From: Mesorhizobium sp. 65-26
GTDB lineage: Bacteria > Pseudomonadota > Alphaproteobacteria > Rhizobiales > Rhizobiaceae
NCBI GenBank assembly: GCA_001899205.1
Contig: MKVL01000032.1
Coordinates: 116,897 to 180,896, forward strand
DNA: 64,000 nucleotides
Reading direction: 5' to 3'
Position 1 is the first letter of the stretch. Each line of letters starts with the position of its first letter. The notes under the pieces are model-generated. The model did no database searches, was not told the DNA's origin, and was given only the letters and a program-made list of their open reading frames with translations. Positions 24,018 to 35,771 of the stretch are shown here, piece by piece. The translations under genes and the position numbers were made by a program.

Positions 24018-24531
24018 GGTCACCCTCTTTTTTCTTCGGTTTTGTTTTTTCTTCGGTTTTGCTGCGCTGGTACGGCCGGCCGTTGTGCTTGAACACGCGG
24101 CCGATCATGTAGCTTTCGGAATCCTTGATGCCGGGCAGGTTGGACAGTTCGCTGACCAGGAAATCGTGCAGGCTGGTCGTCGACGGCAAGGTCAGCTGGA
24201 TGATGATGTCGAACGGCCCGGTCATGGCGTAGACGCTGTCGACGAAGGAATATTCCGACAGCCTGCGGGCAACCGTGACGATGTGCTCGCGGTCGACATC
24301 GAGCCCGACGATCGCGGCGATGCCGACATCGCTGCGCAGCGGCCGCACGACGGCCTGGATCGAGATGTCGGGGTCCTCAAGGATGCGGGCCATCTTGCGC
24401 CGCACCGTTGCCTCGGTCACGCCGATGCGCTTGGCGATGTCCACGCTCGACATGCGCCCGTCCACTTTCAGCTGCGACAGGACAGCCTGCTCGGTGTCGT
24501 CGAGGTCGCTCGTGCTGACGAAATCCCACAT
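24010..24531 (-). CDS. Lrp/AsnC-family regulator
   Basis: A 173-residue Lrp/AsnC regulator. The N-terminal HTH is LDDTEQAVLSQLKVDGRMSSVDIAKRIGVTEATVRRKMARI. The C-terminal RAM ligand domain follows from about residue 70 (VGIAAIVGLDVDREHIVTVARRLSEYSFVDSVYAMTGPFDIIIQLTL). It ends in a lysine-rich tail (KTEEKTKPKKKEGDHG), about 15 residues beyond the normal family end. It is the first gene of the transporter-agmatinase operon and likely senses the transported compound. Confidence 0.9.
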   Translation of the reverse strand: MWDFVSTSDLDDTEQAVLSQLKVDGRMSSVDIAKRIGVTEATVRRKMARILEDPDISIQAVVRPLRSDVGIAAIVGLDVDREHIVTVARRLSEYSFVDSVYAMTGPFDIIIQLTLPSTTSLHDFLVSELSNLPGIKDSESYMIGRVFKHNGRPYQRSKTEEKTKPKKKEGDHG

Positions 24532-24915
24532 GAATTTTCAAATCCGTGTCGATTTACGACTATGAAAATGAAAATTGCATAAGAATCCGTCAACATCAAT
24601 CCCCATCATTGCGGAAAACATTCATCACAGGAATACACCGGACGCGCACCATCCACGAGCGGGCGAACAGCACGCCGGACGCGCTCCTGCCCTGCCTGGC
24701 CGGAAGATCGGTGAATGATGGAATGTCTGCGAGGTCGGCGCTTCGATCGCGGGCGCAAAAGGTGCCGGAGGACAAGGCACCGCGCGGGGCGGTCGATGGC
24801 CAACCCCAAAAAGCAAAGGACCGGCCAGATGGCCGGTCCTTTGGCATTCAAAATCTGACAGGCTTCCCGACAGCTTCCGGTTCTACCGAAAGCTTTCAGC
24901 CAGCCCGGAGGGCTT
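24532..24915. other. Intergenic region ahead of the Lrp operon
   Basis: This 384-base stretch holds no convincing gene. Next to the Lrp start there is an inverted pair AATTTTCA (24533-24540) and TGAAAATT (24569-24576), suitable for an Lrp-type autoregulatory site. At the right end lies the terminator of rpmF (24815-24842). Confidence 0.55.
24815..24842 (-). terminator. Terminator of rpmF
   Basis: Twelve-base arms AAAGGACCGGCC (24815-24826) and GGCCGGTCCTTT (24831-24842) with loop AGAT. Reading leftward, the stem ends with TTTGCTTTTTGGGG. It lies about 75 bases downstream of the rpmF stop codon. Confidence 0.88.
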
Positions 24916-25098
24916 TCAGCCTTCCTTGGGGGTCAGCACCTGGCGGCCGCGATACATGCCGGTCTTCAGGTCGATGTGGTGCGGGCGGCGCATTTCGCCG
25001 GAATTCTTGTCCTCGACATAGGTCGGGGCCTTGAGGGCGTCAGCCGAACGGCGCATGCCGCGCTTCGACGGAGAGGTTTTTCGTTTCGGAACGGCCAT
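24916..25098 (-). CDS. rpmF: 50S ribosomal protein L32
   Basis: The 60-residue product begins [18 protein letters not shown], the L32 hallmark, and continues [17 protein letters not shown] and [19 protein letters not shown]. The zinc-ribbon cysteines seen in some L32 proteins are absent, as is normal in alphaproteobacteria. Start 25098 (MAVP) is the family start; eight further in-frame codons upstream to a TTG are not expected. It lies downstream of mtgA on the same strand, a rhizobial arrangement. Confidence 0.96.
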   Translation of the reverse strand: MAVPKRKTSPSKRGMRRSADALKAPTYVEDKNSGEMRRPHHIDLKTGMYRGRQVLTPKEG

Positions 25099-25253
25099 GG
25101 ATATGCTCCACTCAATTGTCAAAACGCCCCGGCTGCCCTCGTGAAAGGGCCGCGTCAGGGGCCGGAATCTGAGAAAGTCGGGTGCCTATACACGCCCCGC
25201 GCCGTTTTGGCCAGCGCTGCCCGCGAATTTTTTTGGACGCCGGCAAAGCCTGT

Positions 25254-25964
25254 CTACTGGATGCAACCGACATAGGCGCCCGAACGCGCGGCGCGCCGCT
25301 CGATCAGATTGGCGAGGCGCCTGAGACCCGGCCCGGGCTTGGCGGGGTTGCGGGCGATGGGATTGGGCAGGCTGACGGCGAGCAGCGCCGCCTGCCGGCG
25401 CGACAGTTGCTTGGCCGGAATGCCGAAATGATACTGCGCGGCCGCCTCGATGCCATAGATGCCCGGGCCCCATTCGGCGATGTTGAGGTAGATTTCCATG
25501 ATGCGTCGCTTCGACATCACCGCGTCGAAATAGACCGCCAGCGGCAGTTCGAAGACCTTGCGCACCGTGCCCAGCGGTCGCGACCAGAGGAACAGGTTCT
25601 TCACCGTCTGCATGGTGATGGTCGAGGCGCCGCGCGTCGCCTCGCCGGCCAGCGCGTCGTCGACCACGCCCCTCAATTCGCCGATGTCGACGCCGCGATG
25701 GAAGCAGAACTGCCCGTCCTCGGACATGATGACCGAATGGGCCAGCACCGGCGCCACATCGTCGATGGACACCCAGCGCCGCTCGTAGCCGGTGAGCGTC
25801 ACGAGATCCTTCAGCATCAGCGTCGAGATCGGATGCACGAAGGACGGCAGGTAGAGAAAGGTCAGCACCGCCGGCACCAGCGCCATGACGACGCCCGCGA
25901 CGATGCCGCGCCGAACCCAGCGCCTGAGGCCGGCGCGGCTGCCGCGTCTCGGTCTCACCGCCAT
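25254..25964 (-). CDS. mtgA: Monofunctional peptidoglycan transglycosylase
   Basis: Polymerises lipid II into glycan strands at the inner membrane without a transpeptidase domain. The protein has a basic N-terminus, one membrane anchor (about residues 18-40), and a GT51 domain with the signature motifs [13 protein letters not shown] (catalytic Glu), [36 protein letters not shown] and [12 protein letters not shown] 25964 is taken because the longer frame to 26015 begins at a TTG. The 236-residue length fits the family. It is divergent from the polyprenyl synthase gene. Confidence 0.93.
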   Translation of the reverse strand: MAVRPRRGSRAGLRRWVRRGIVAGVVMALVPAVLTFLYLPSFVHPISTLMLKDLVTLTGYERRWVSIDDVAPVLAHSVIMSEDGQFCFHRGVDIGELRGVVDDALAGEATRGASTITMQTVKNLFLWSRPLGTVRKVFELPLAVYFDAVMSKRRIMEIYLNIAEWGPGIYGIEAAAQYHFGIPAKQLSRRQAALLAVSLPNPIARNPAKPGPGLRRLANLIERRAARSGAYVGCIQ

Positions 25965-26093
25965 ATCCTGCTCTTCGGTTTCGTGATCGACGATCGGTTC
26001 CGCCAAGCCACCCAACCCACGCTACGCCCGGTTCCGGCATAAAGGCGCTTGGCTCCTTGCGCAACGTCTGAGTGTCGGCTACCGGTCCCGGCC

Positions 26094-27011
26094 ATGGTGA
26101 AAGACGATCAAACGGCCTTCGAAATCAAGCTGGCGGAGCGTGCGGGCGCGGTCGAGGCGCTGTTGCGGCGCATTCTCGACGAACGGCCGCTGCCCGGCGA
26201 AATCGCGCGGCCGCAAAGACTGCTGGCCGCCATGCGCCATGGCGTGCTGAACGGCGGCAAGCGTCTGCGCCCCTTCCTCGTGCTGGAAAGCGCGGCGCTG
26301 TTTTCGGCGGATGGCGAGCCGGCGCTACGCGTCGCGGCGGCGCTGGAATGCATTCATTGCTATTCGCTGATCCACGACGACCTGCCGGCCATGGACGACG
26401 ACGACCTGCGCCGAGGGCAGCCCACCGTGCACAAGGCCTTCGACGAGGCGACCGCCATCCTCGCCGGCGATGCGCTGCTGACGCTTGCCTTCGACATCGT
26501 GGCCGACGCGGCGACGGTGCTCCCCGCCGAGCGCAAGCTGGCGCTCACCCTGGCGCTTGCCCGCGCCGCCGGCGCCGGCGGCATGGTTGGCGGCCAGATG
26601 CTGGACCTGGAGGCCGAGCGCGACCAGCCGGACGAGGCCGGCATCATCCGGCTGCAGGCGATGAAGACCGGAGCGCTGATCCGCTTTGCCTGCGAGGCGG
26701 GCGCGATCGTCGCCGGAGCCCCGGAGCCGGATCGCGAAAGACTGGCCGAATTCGGCTCGGCCATAGGCCTGGCCTTCCAGTTGGCCGACGACCTGCTCGA
26801 CCTCACCGCCGACGCGCGGCAGATGGGCAAGGCCACCGGCAAGGATGCGGCGGCAGGCAAGGCGACCCTCGTGGCGCTGCACGGCGCCGACTGGGCGCGA
26901 AGCCAGCTGCAGGGCCTCGTCGAACAGGCACATGGCCTGCTCGAACCCTACGGCGCCAGCGCCGTGCTGCTGAAGGAAGCGGCGCGGTTCATCGCCGTCC
27001 GCAACAGCTAG
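26094..27011 (+). CDS. ispA: Polyprenyl synthetase, probable farnesyl diphosphate synthase
   Basis: A 305-residue trans-prenyltransferase that extends allylic diphosphates with isopentenyl diphosphate. The first aspartate-rich motif is HDDLPAMDDDDLRRG and the second is LADDLLDLTAD; GGKRLRPFLVLE provides the diphosphate-binding lysine and arginine. The residues before the first motif (ALECIHCYSLIHDD) fit a short-chain (C15) product enzyme of the bacterial IspA type, which has two extra residues in the first motif. ATG 26094 is used rather than a TTG at 26049. It supplies precursors for the undecaprenyl carrier used by mtgA and the glycosyltransferases. Confidence 0.9.
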   Translation: MVKDDQTAFEIKLAERAGAVEALLRRILDERPLPGEIARPQRLLAAMRHGVLNGGKRLRPFLVLESAALFSADGEPALRVAAALECIHCYSLIHDDLPAMDDDDLRRGQPTVHKAFDEATAILAGDALLTLAFDIVADAATVLPAERKLALTLALARAAGAGGMVGGQMLDLEAERDQPDEAGIIRLQAMKTGALIRFACEAGAIVAGAPEPDRERLAEFGSAIGLAFQLADDLLDLTADARQMGKATGKDAAAGKATLVALHGADWARSQLQGLVEQAHGLLEPYGASAVLLKEAARFIAVRNS

Positions 27012-27107
27012 GCAGCGATGGCGGCCACGCGCCGCACCAACGAAATCTTAATGTAAATGAAGCGTAATCCCGATCGCTAAAATGATGCGTATGGGTTGGG
27101 GTTACGC

Positions 27108-29450
<2,343 letters not shown>

Positions 29451-29491
29451 GGCAAGCCCCGCGGCAAGCCTTCGCGCATCACGCCCGAAGG

Positions 29492-30250
29492 TCAGGGCGC
29501 GGCATCGAGTGCATGACGCAGGCCGCCGATCGGAATGATCTCGGGCGACGTCGCGACATAGGGCCGACCTTCCCAGTCACCCAGCCAGCGCTCCACATAG
29601 AGCCCCGCCTCGTCGAGCAGGACGGCGAGCTTTTCCTTCTCCGGAAACGCTATGCGGGATTCCGCGCTGAGCAATTCGCGACCGTCCGGAATGCGATAGC
29701 AGGTGGTGTATGTAACCACGCCGGTGGCGGCATCACGGCGAACATCGTTCCAGGCTTCCACCGCGCCCCAGCGCGGGTGATCGATCGACCGTTTCGAAAG
29801 CTCGGGCGTCCACTCCAGCCATTCCCGGCCGGCGGGGTTGCGCGTGTCGAAGATGAAACGTCCGCCGGGCTTGAGATGCGCAGCGATCGTCGACAGGACG
29901 GCGGCCTGATCGTCCGGCGTCAGGAAGACCTGGAAGGCATGGCCGGTCAACACCACGAGGTCGAAGCCGCGCCCAAGCCTGACGCTTCGCGCATCCGCCT
30001 CAACCCAGTCGACCTTGTCGCCGTTTCGCCTGGCGCGCGCGACTTCGAGCATCGCGCCGGCCGGATCGACCCCGGCAACGACGCGTCCGTCGGCGAGCGC
30101 GGCCGCCAGTTGCCCCGTGCCGCAGCCGAGATCGAGCACCGAGCGCGCGCCGGAGGCAAACCGGCGGCAGTATTCGAAGTCGGCGCCGGCGGCATTCTCG
30201 ATGTCGTAGAACTGCACCAGATCGGGGTCGTGATAGAGGCGGTCCGTCAT
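29492..30250 (-). CDS. Class I SAM-dependent methyltransferase
   Basis: A 252-residue methyltransferase. Motif I is SVLDLGCGTGQLAAALADG, followed by VAGVDPAGAMLEVAR and the motif IV region FDLVVLTGHAFQVFLTPDD. The order LYHDPDLVQFYDIEN at the N-terminus resembles methyltransferases of the UbiE/BioC-like group with unknown acceptors. It may modify a small molecule or glycan; nothing in the protein fixes the acceptor. It lies at the left border of the surface glycan region. Confidence 0.83.
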   Translation of the reverse strand: MTDRLYHDPDLVQFYDIENAAGADFEYCRRFASGARSVLDLGCGTGQLAAALADGRVVAGVDPAGAMLEVARARRNGDKVDWVEADARSVRLGRGFDLVVLTGHAFQVFLTPDDQAAVLSTIAAHLKPGGRFIFDTRNPAGREWLEWTPELSKRSIDHPRWGAVEAWNDVRRDAATGVVTYTTCYRIPDGRELLSAESRIAFPEKEKLAVLLDEAGLYVERWLGDWEGRPYVATSPEIIPIGGLRHALDAAP

Positions 30251-30421
30251 GGTGATACCGGCAGGCTGCGATCTGGAGACATGGCTGTCGGTCCTCCCGA
30301 CATGCGCGCATTGTGGAGCTGATCTCTAGCGCAGGCGAAGACATATCCCAAGCGCGCCGGCATGTTCCCGGCGCGCCGCCCTACGAGGCGGCGGCTGGCC
30401 GTCGCCAGCAACGACACATCG

Positions 30422-31192
30422 CTACATGAGCGATGCCGTGGCCAGGCGATTCTTGGCGACGTTCGGCTTCTTTTCGCCTACGTAGTCGACGTTCGTATCG
30501 ATGAGCCTGTCACTGTCAATGCCGGCCGCGGTCAGGATATCGACCATGACCTTGATACGCTGCTTGGCCAGCGCCTTGTTCGTCTTCGCGGCATCGGCGC
30601 CCGTGAACTCCTTGGCCGCTACGGCCGTCAGTTCGACGTTGCAGCGCGAGTCGCGAATGCTGGCCGCGAATGCTTCAAGATCGTTTTTCAGCTGGGGCGA
30701 GATGATGGCGGACTGGCTGCTGAAGTAGAGATCGACCTCCACGGGACTGCGCTTCTCATATTTCCTGCACGAAATGCCCTGCTTGGGCAGCGTGTACAAG
30801 ATGGCGCTCCGCGCCTGGTTGGTGTCGGCGGCGGAATCGTCGACCCAGTGCTGCACCGCGAGCACCATCTCGGGCTTGACGCCTTGCGTCTTGAGCATGG
30901 CGGCGGCCGCATTGAGCCTGCGGCCGGAAATATCATAGGCCTTGTCGCCTTCCTTGCTGGCGGTCGCATAGAGCCTGTAGCCACAATCGTGCCCGGCATC
31001 CTTGACAAAGGCCGCCAGATCCTTCGCGCTTTCCGCGGAGATCTTGTCTTCGCCCTTCTTGAAGAGGACGCGATACGAATTCCACTGGGTGCATTTCGGT
31101 CCGATGTCGCGATCCGCGGCCGACGCTGTAAAAGAAACGGCGCTGCAAGCGATGACAAAAAGACCCAGGAAGAGACTGAATACGCACTTCAT
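30422..31192 (-). CDS. Secreted protein with two OmpA-like domains
   Basis: A 256-residue exported protein (signal to about residue 26, FTASAADRD). Two OmpA-C-like halves follow: YRVLFKKGEDKISAESAKDLAAFVKDAG (about 42-70) and VDLYFSSQSAIISPQLKNDLEAFAAS (about 152-178), the latter followed by TNKALAKQRIKVMVDILTAAGIDSDRL, the usual end of OmpA-C. The peptidoglycan-binding Asp/Arg pair is not clearly conserved in the first half. It is probably periplasmic and may tether something to peptidoglycan. It is transcribed leftward, apart from the glycosyltransferase gene beside it. Confidence 0.65.
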   Translation of the reverse strand: MKCVFSLFLGLFVIACSAVSFTASAADRDIGPKCTQWNSYRVLFKKGEDKISAESAKDLAAFVKDAGHDCGYRLYATASKEGDKAYDISGRRLNAAAAMLKTQGVKPEMVLAVQHWVDDSAADTNQARSAILYTLPKQGISCRKYEKRSPVEVDLYFSSQSAIISPQLKNDLEAFAASIRDSRCNVELTAVAAKEFTGADAAKTNKALAKQRIKVMVDILTAAGIDSDRLIDTNVDYVGEKKPNVAKNRLATASLM

Positions 31193-31276
31193 CTTTGCGG
31201 TACCTCCCCACTGCCCATTTATTACCTCACTTTGGGCTCCCGCAAGGTAACGTTAGCGCGATTGTCGATGCCGTGG

Positions 31277-34200
31277 TCAATCCCACGTGAGCAACAGCTT
31301 GCGCCAGAAAGCGTTCGACGGCATCGGCTTCGAACCACGTGGCAGCCTGATAGCAAGATAGATCGTCAGCCATTTGCGATCGATCTCCGGGATGGAAACC
31401 TTCAGGTCATGCAGTTCGAAAGGCCGCGTAACCCGCGTCCATCCGGAGAATGCCACGGCCCCGACCGGAGTGTCCCGGTTCCAGATGAGCCTTTCCTCCG
31501 GCCTGCCCAGGGCCATCGCGAACTCGAACGGCGATGCCTCTTCATGCGCGATCTCCACCGTCGCGATGGCGCTCCTGGCAAAAGCGGGGAAAGCATCCTT
31601 TAAGGCCGCCACGACAGGCCCATGCGTGCTGGGGCGTAAGAACAGGCCGCCATCGTCGCCGGCAACAAGCAGTGTCGGCAGATCGGAAGGATGGTCGGTT
31701 GCAAGCACTGCACGCTTCAGTTCGTCGCCGGTCAATCGGCGCATGCGTTGCCGCTCCTGCGGCGCGCCGAGGCGTGGTCGTCGAGCTGTCGAAAGGACGT
31801 AGTGGATCTGGACGGCGGCGAAACCGCCCAGCACGCGGGCGGCCCGGTCGCCGCCGGACCTCAGGGCGAGCAACAGGTCACGCCGCTCCGTCGCCGGTGC
31901 CTCGACTGTTGCCCTTATCTCGCGTGCCTCGTGCGGGCGCCCGACGTCGATCCAGCCGGTGCCGCCGCCGCTCTCCAGAATCCGGGCCATGTCGCTGAAG
32001 CTCTGGTTTTCAGCATCAATGACCGCCAGTTGAAACTGCGCCGGCGCCGTCAGATCCTCGTCGAGATAAATCCAGCAGCTCGCGCCGATGCATCCCGGCG
32101 GGCAGACACCGTTCAGCAAGGCCATGGCGACATTGCCATCCCTGGCTTCGAGGAACAGTTGGTCCGGCGATTGCTCGACGTAGCTCAACAGGTTCGCGCC
32201 GGCATCGGGATAGGAACCGACATTGGCCAGGCGCAGCGGTTCGGAGGAGAGATAGTGCTGGCGATGGAGCGAGGAATGCAGCTCCGGCGCGGTTTCATCG
32301 ATCGAGGCGTCGAGCACCTGGGCCACGTTCTGGGTGAAGTCCGACCGACCCGTATGGGCTAGGAGCGAAATCGCGGTGTCGGGCCTGCCTTCGCGCGCGG
32401 CTATTTCCGCCAGCAGCTGGATCGCCTCCGTGGAGGCGGCGGGAGCTGAACTCAGACGCAGGTAACGGTCGTCCCTGACGCGCAGCTCCAGATTCCAGAG
32501 ATTGAGATCCTTCTCGTGATTGGCGGTGTTCGAGCTGATGCCGAGTTGCACGAACATGTCCGTATGCGCGAATTTGTGCTTGCGGAACACGTTTATGATG
32601 GGTCGGCGGTTCCGCAGCCATTCAGCATTCCGGTTCATGCCGGTGGGCGAGGATCGATACCAGTAGAGCGGCTCGGGAACGGTGACGATTTCCAGGCCAG
32701 CCAGGTCGGCACGCAGGAAGAATTCCCAATCGCTTGCCGAAAAGCCGCGCTCCTCGTTGAGGTAGCCAATCTTGTCGAAGACCTCGCGCCGGAACATCGC
32801 ATTGGCATCGCCGTAGGGATTGGTGATCAGGGCGATGTCCGCAGGGCCGCCAACCGGGAAATACAGCATGTAGCCGCTCTTGGTATCCGGCGGCACGAAC
32901 GGCTCGTTCAACCATTTCGAGAAGGTCGTGCATATGTCCGCGCCGGTCTTTTGCAAGGCGGCGGCAAGCGTGCTGACGGCATTCGGGAACAGCGCGTTGT
33001 CGTCGTCCAGGAACAGGACCAGCGCGCCTTTCGCCGCTCGAATACCCGTATTGCGCGCCTTGCCGAGGAACCCGTTCTTCTGTCGGATGATGCGCCAGCC
33101 GCGCTCTTGAAATTCAGGCTCGAGTTCGGCCAGAAGCCGGATCGCCTCCGGATCAGTGCTGCCATCATCGACGACGATCAGCTCGATGTTGGGATAATCC
33201 TGGCGACGAACCGAGGCAATCGCCTGCGGCAGGAAACGGGCCCGGTTGTAGTGCGCCGTGATGATCGAAACCAGCGGCGGTCGTTTGCGGCTTCGCGGGG
33301 GCCCCGCAGCTTTGGCGGGCTGCCGGCAGAGCTTCGCATGGAGCTTGCTCCAGTCCTTTTCGCGCGCGTTCCGATTATGCAGCGGTTTTGCCGGGCCGAA
33401 CGAACGGCTATCCAGCACGGAAGCGATCTTTGCGGCGATCGCGGAAGGTGACGCCTCCATCATCACGTCGTCGGCGGATTTCGGCTGGAGCAGTCCGCGT
33501 ATGCTGCCGACATCTGTGGCGACGAACGGGATCTCCTCGTCGAGACAGGCCAGCACATCAAGCGGAAGCTGCGCGGCCGAGTGTGTGATGGCCACAAGCG
33601 CGTGGCTCTGCCGCAGATAGCGCAAGATCTCCGACTCTTCCCGGATCGGCAAAAGCTTCAGCCTGAACGGCCATTGCCTTGCCCGCCGAACGACCATGCC
33701 GCCGGAATGCTCGCCAAGGACGTGTCCGAACGCGCCTATCACCGTTACCGCCAGGTCGGTGACACCGCTGTCGGCCAGGCGATCAAGCGCATCGCAGAAC
33801 AGCGTCAGGCCGCGCCGCGGTTCGGTGCCGGAGAAATGGACCAATTCGGCGGCGGGCCGTCCCCTGGGCCTGTAGCTGTCGACAACGAAGTTCGAACGCC
33901 ACTCCTCGGGCTCCAGCGGTGTCGCGATGTGGCGGCTGGCCGGCAATTTCCATCCCGCCGCGGTCATCCAGTCGAGCAGGGTCTGGCCGGTGACGATGAG
34001 ATGATCGCAGGTCTCGACCGCCGTCCTTTCCATATGGGTGACGGTCATCTGCTCCTTGCGGTCGATCGCACGGGCGTTTGCTTCCAGCTTCCACATGAGC
34101 GGCTCATGCGCCAGCACAATGAGAACAGGAGGATCGGGAAAGACACCAGTGCGCTTGGCGACCGTGGGGAAATGCGCCAGCCCGCCCTCGAGCGCGAAAT

Positions 34201-34579
34201 AGACGACGTCGAAAGAGTTCTGCTTGAGGTAGTGGTAGACGGCCACCGAATTCTGGTCGCTCGATTCAAGTCCGCGCAGAAGATCCGGCGAGCCTGGCAG
34301 GATTTCGAGCCGCACGAGAAAGTTGTCGAAACACCATTTGGCCAGCTTCGCGATCTCTTGCTCGTCGGGCTGGCTGGCGAACGGGCTCGGCACCCAGAGC
34401 AATGTCACCGTGTCGCCGGTTTTCGCAAGGTACTGTGCCAGTGCGTAGGTCGCGGAGGCGGGATCCGCTGCCGCCGTCGAGCCGAACTCAACCTCCGAGA
34501 CGACGCATACATTGCGGGGTTTCTGGCCAGCCGGTTGCTGCTGCATCGGCTTCGCCGCTGTCTTGGAAACAACGCCCAA
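31277..34579 (-). CDS. Three-part glycosyltransferase, 1100 aa (GT4-like + GT2 + C-terminal domain)
   Basis: A very large protein with three recognisable parts. Residues ~20-410 resemble a GT-B fold GT4-type transferase (RNVCVVSEVEFGS, ELVHFSGTEPRRGLTLFCDAL, LPLDVLACLDEEIPFVATDVGSIRGLL). Residues ~436-650 are a GT2 domain (LVSIITAHYNRARFLPQAI, VVDDGSTDPEA, and the metal-binding LFLDDDNALF near 526). The last ~140 residues (from LPTLLVAGDDGG near 966) match the end of the 894-aa paralogue at 36211. A ~190-residue segment between about 750 and 940 is absent from the paralogue. The chosen TTG start at 34579 follows GAGGGGGGATCAA. No membrane helix is seen, so it is probably a cytoplasmic bifunctional transferase. 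Confidence 0.8.
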   Translation of the reverse strand: MGVVSKTAAKPMQQQPAGQKPRNVCVVSEVEFGSTAAADPASATYALAQYLAKTGDTVTLLWVPSPFASQPDEQEIAKLAKWCFDNFLVRLEILPGSPDLLRGLESSDQNSVAVYHYLKQNSFDVVYFALEGGLAHFPTVAKRTGVFPDPPVLIVLAHEPLMWKLEANARAIDRKEQMTVTHMERTAVETCDHLIVTGQTLLDWMTAAGWKLPASRHIATPLEPEEWRSNFVVDSYRPRGRPAAELVHFSGTEPRRGLTLFCDALDRLADSGVTDLAVTVIGAFGHVLGEHSGGMVVRRARQWPFRLKLLPIREESEILRYLRQSHALVAITHSAAQLPLDVLACLDEEIPFVATDVGSIRGLLQPKSADDVMMEASPSAIAAKIASVLDSRSFGPAKPLHNRNAREKDWSKLHAKLCRQPAKAAGPPRSRKRPPLVSIITAHYNRARFLPQAIASVRRQDYPNIELIVVDDGSTDPEAIRLLAELEPEFQERGWRIIRQKNGFLGKARNTGIRAAKGALVLFLDDDNALFPNAVSTLAAALQKTGADICTTFSKWLNEPFVPPDTKSGYMLYFPVGGPADIALITNPYGDANAMFRREVFDKIGYLNEERGFSASDWEFFLRADLAGLEIVTVPEPLYWYRSSPTGMNRNAEWLRNRRPIINVFRKHKFAHTDMFVQLGISSNTANHEKDLNLWNLELRVRDDRYLRLSSAPAASTEAIQLLAEIAAREGRPDTAISLLAHTGRSDFTQNVAQVLDASIDETAPELHSSLHRQHYLSSEPLRLANVGSYPDAGANLLSYVEQSPDQLFLEARDGNVAMALLNGVCPPGCIGASCWIYLDEDLTAPAQFQLAVIDAENQSFSDMARILESGGGTGWIDVGRPHEAREIRATVEAPATERRDLLLALRSGGDRAARVLGGFAAVQIHYVLSTARRPRLGAPQERQRMRRLTGDELKRAVLATDHPSDLPTLLVAGDDGGLFLRPSTHGPVVAALKDAFPAFARSAIATVEIAHEEASPFEFAMALGRPEERLIWNRDTPVGAVAFSGWTRVTRPFELHDLKVSIPEIDRKWLTIYLAIRLPRGSKPMPSNAFWRKLLLTWD

Positions 34580-34722
34580 TTGATCCCCCCTCGACGATCA
34601 GGCCGGGGAATAGTCTTGCCAACAGTAAGATAACACTTTGATAATTGTCTAACGGGAATAATTGGCCGGCGAACCGTCAAGGCACGGCCGCTCCTGGCGC
34701 AAACCGGATTGATGGCGTTCCG

Positions 34723-35736
34723 ATGCTTGGCGACCAATCACCAAAACACCTCGAACGGCTGGATCATCGGCCGATCGCCTCAAACAGGGACGAGGTTCTG
34801 TGTTTCATCGGCCTGCGCAACGAGGCAGCACTGCTGCCGCATCTTCTCGATCACTACCGCAAGCTGGGTGTCGACCGGTTCTTCTTCCTGGACAATGGCT
34901 CCACCGACGGAACGCGCGAACTGATCCTCGAGCAGCCGGACAGCCACTGCTTCCATACGGAAGGGTCGCACTTCGCGGAAAATGTCGATCCGCCGCAATG
35001 GATCAACACGCTGATGAATGTCTACGGCGTCGGTCACTGGTGCGTTTCGGTCGATTCAGACGAGCTTCTCGTCTATCCCGATTGTGAACATGTCGGCCTG
35101 CGCCAGCTTTGCGGCTATCTCGATGCGACCGGGGCGGAGGCCGTGATCGGCTCGATGATCGACATGTATGCCGACGCCCCGCTGGCCGAGTGCAGCTATG
35201 ACGGCACGGTGCCACCGGTCGAGGCTTCACCGTATTTCGACCCGAAGCCGGGCTGGATGCGTGCAAACAACATCTCGTCCCCGCCGGAGCAGATGTTTGG
35301 TGGCGTCCGGGAGCGTGTCTTCTGGCAGGGCCGGTTCAAGCAGACACTTCCGCCATGCCTGACGAAGGTGCCTATCGTGCGTTGGCAGCGCGGCCGGCGC
35401 TATCACGTGGCACAGCATACGATCAGCGACGTCCGCTTCAGCGAGCTTCGCGCCGCGCTGTTGCACTTCAAGTTCGTCTCGGGGTTTCACCGGAAATCCG
35501 CATCATCCCTGAGCGAGAATACGAGGCTCAAGGAAAAGGGGCTCGAAGAGCGCGTCGCCTACATGGAAGCCCTGGAGCGCAATCCGAAACTGTCGCTCCG
35601 CAACGATCAGTCCGTCCGCTATCGCGGCGATGCCGCGCAACTCGTCGACCTCGGCTGGATGAGAAGCTCGGATCGATTTACCGAATTCGTGTCGCAAATC
35701 ACCAGGACGCAGCCAAACCACTGGCCGACCGACTGA
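34723..35736 (+). CDS. Glycosyltransferase, GT2-like (Glyco_tranf_2_4 type)
   Basis: A 337-residue protein of the type often annotated as glycosyl transferase family 2 with the pattern LCFIGLRNEAALLPHLLDHYRKLGVDRFFFLDNGSTDGT. A DSDELLVYP motif supplies the metal-binding acidic cluster near residue 110. Conserved tryptophan and histidine residues (HFKFVSGFHRKSA) are seen in the C-terminal half. Start assignment is uncertain: ATG 34723 has no clear ribosome site, and an in-frame TTG at 34645 is possible. It is divergent from the 1100-aa transferase and convergent with the small secreted protein gene. Confidence 0.77.
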   Translation: MLGDQSPKHLERLDHRPIASNRDEVLCFIGLRNEAALLPHLLDHYRKLGVDRFFFLDNGSTDGTRELILEQPDSHCFHTEGSHFAENVDPPQWINTLMNVYGVGHWCVSVDSDELLVYPDCEHVGLRQLCGYLDATGAEAVIGSMIDMYADAPLAECSYDGTVPPVEASPYFDPKPGWMRANNISSPPEQMFGGVRERVFWQGRFKQTLPPCLTKVPIVRWQRGRRYHVAQHTISDVRFSELRAALLHFKFVSGFHRKSASSLSENTRLKEKGLEERVAYMEALERNPKLSLRNDQSVRYRGDAAQLVDLGWMRSSDRFTEFVSQITRTQPNHWPTD

Positions 35737-35771
35737 CCTCGGCGATTTGCGGAACAAAATGCGCCCGGTGC

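Noticed and set aside
24546-25034. 162-codon plus-strand frame in the rpmF/Lrp intergenic region
   Set aside because: It overlaps rpmF and its terminator and shows no family or ribosome site.
26072-27067. 331-codon plus-strand frame overlapping the polyprenyl synthase
   Set aside because: The other frame carries both aspartate-rich motifs; this one is a shadow with Arg/Gly-rich composition.
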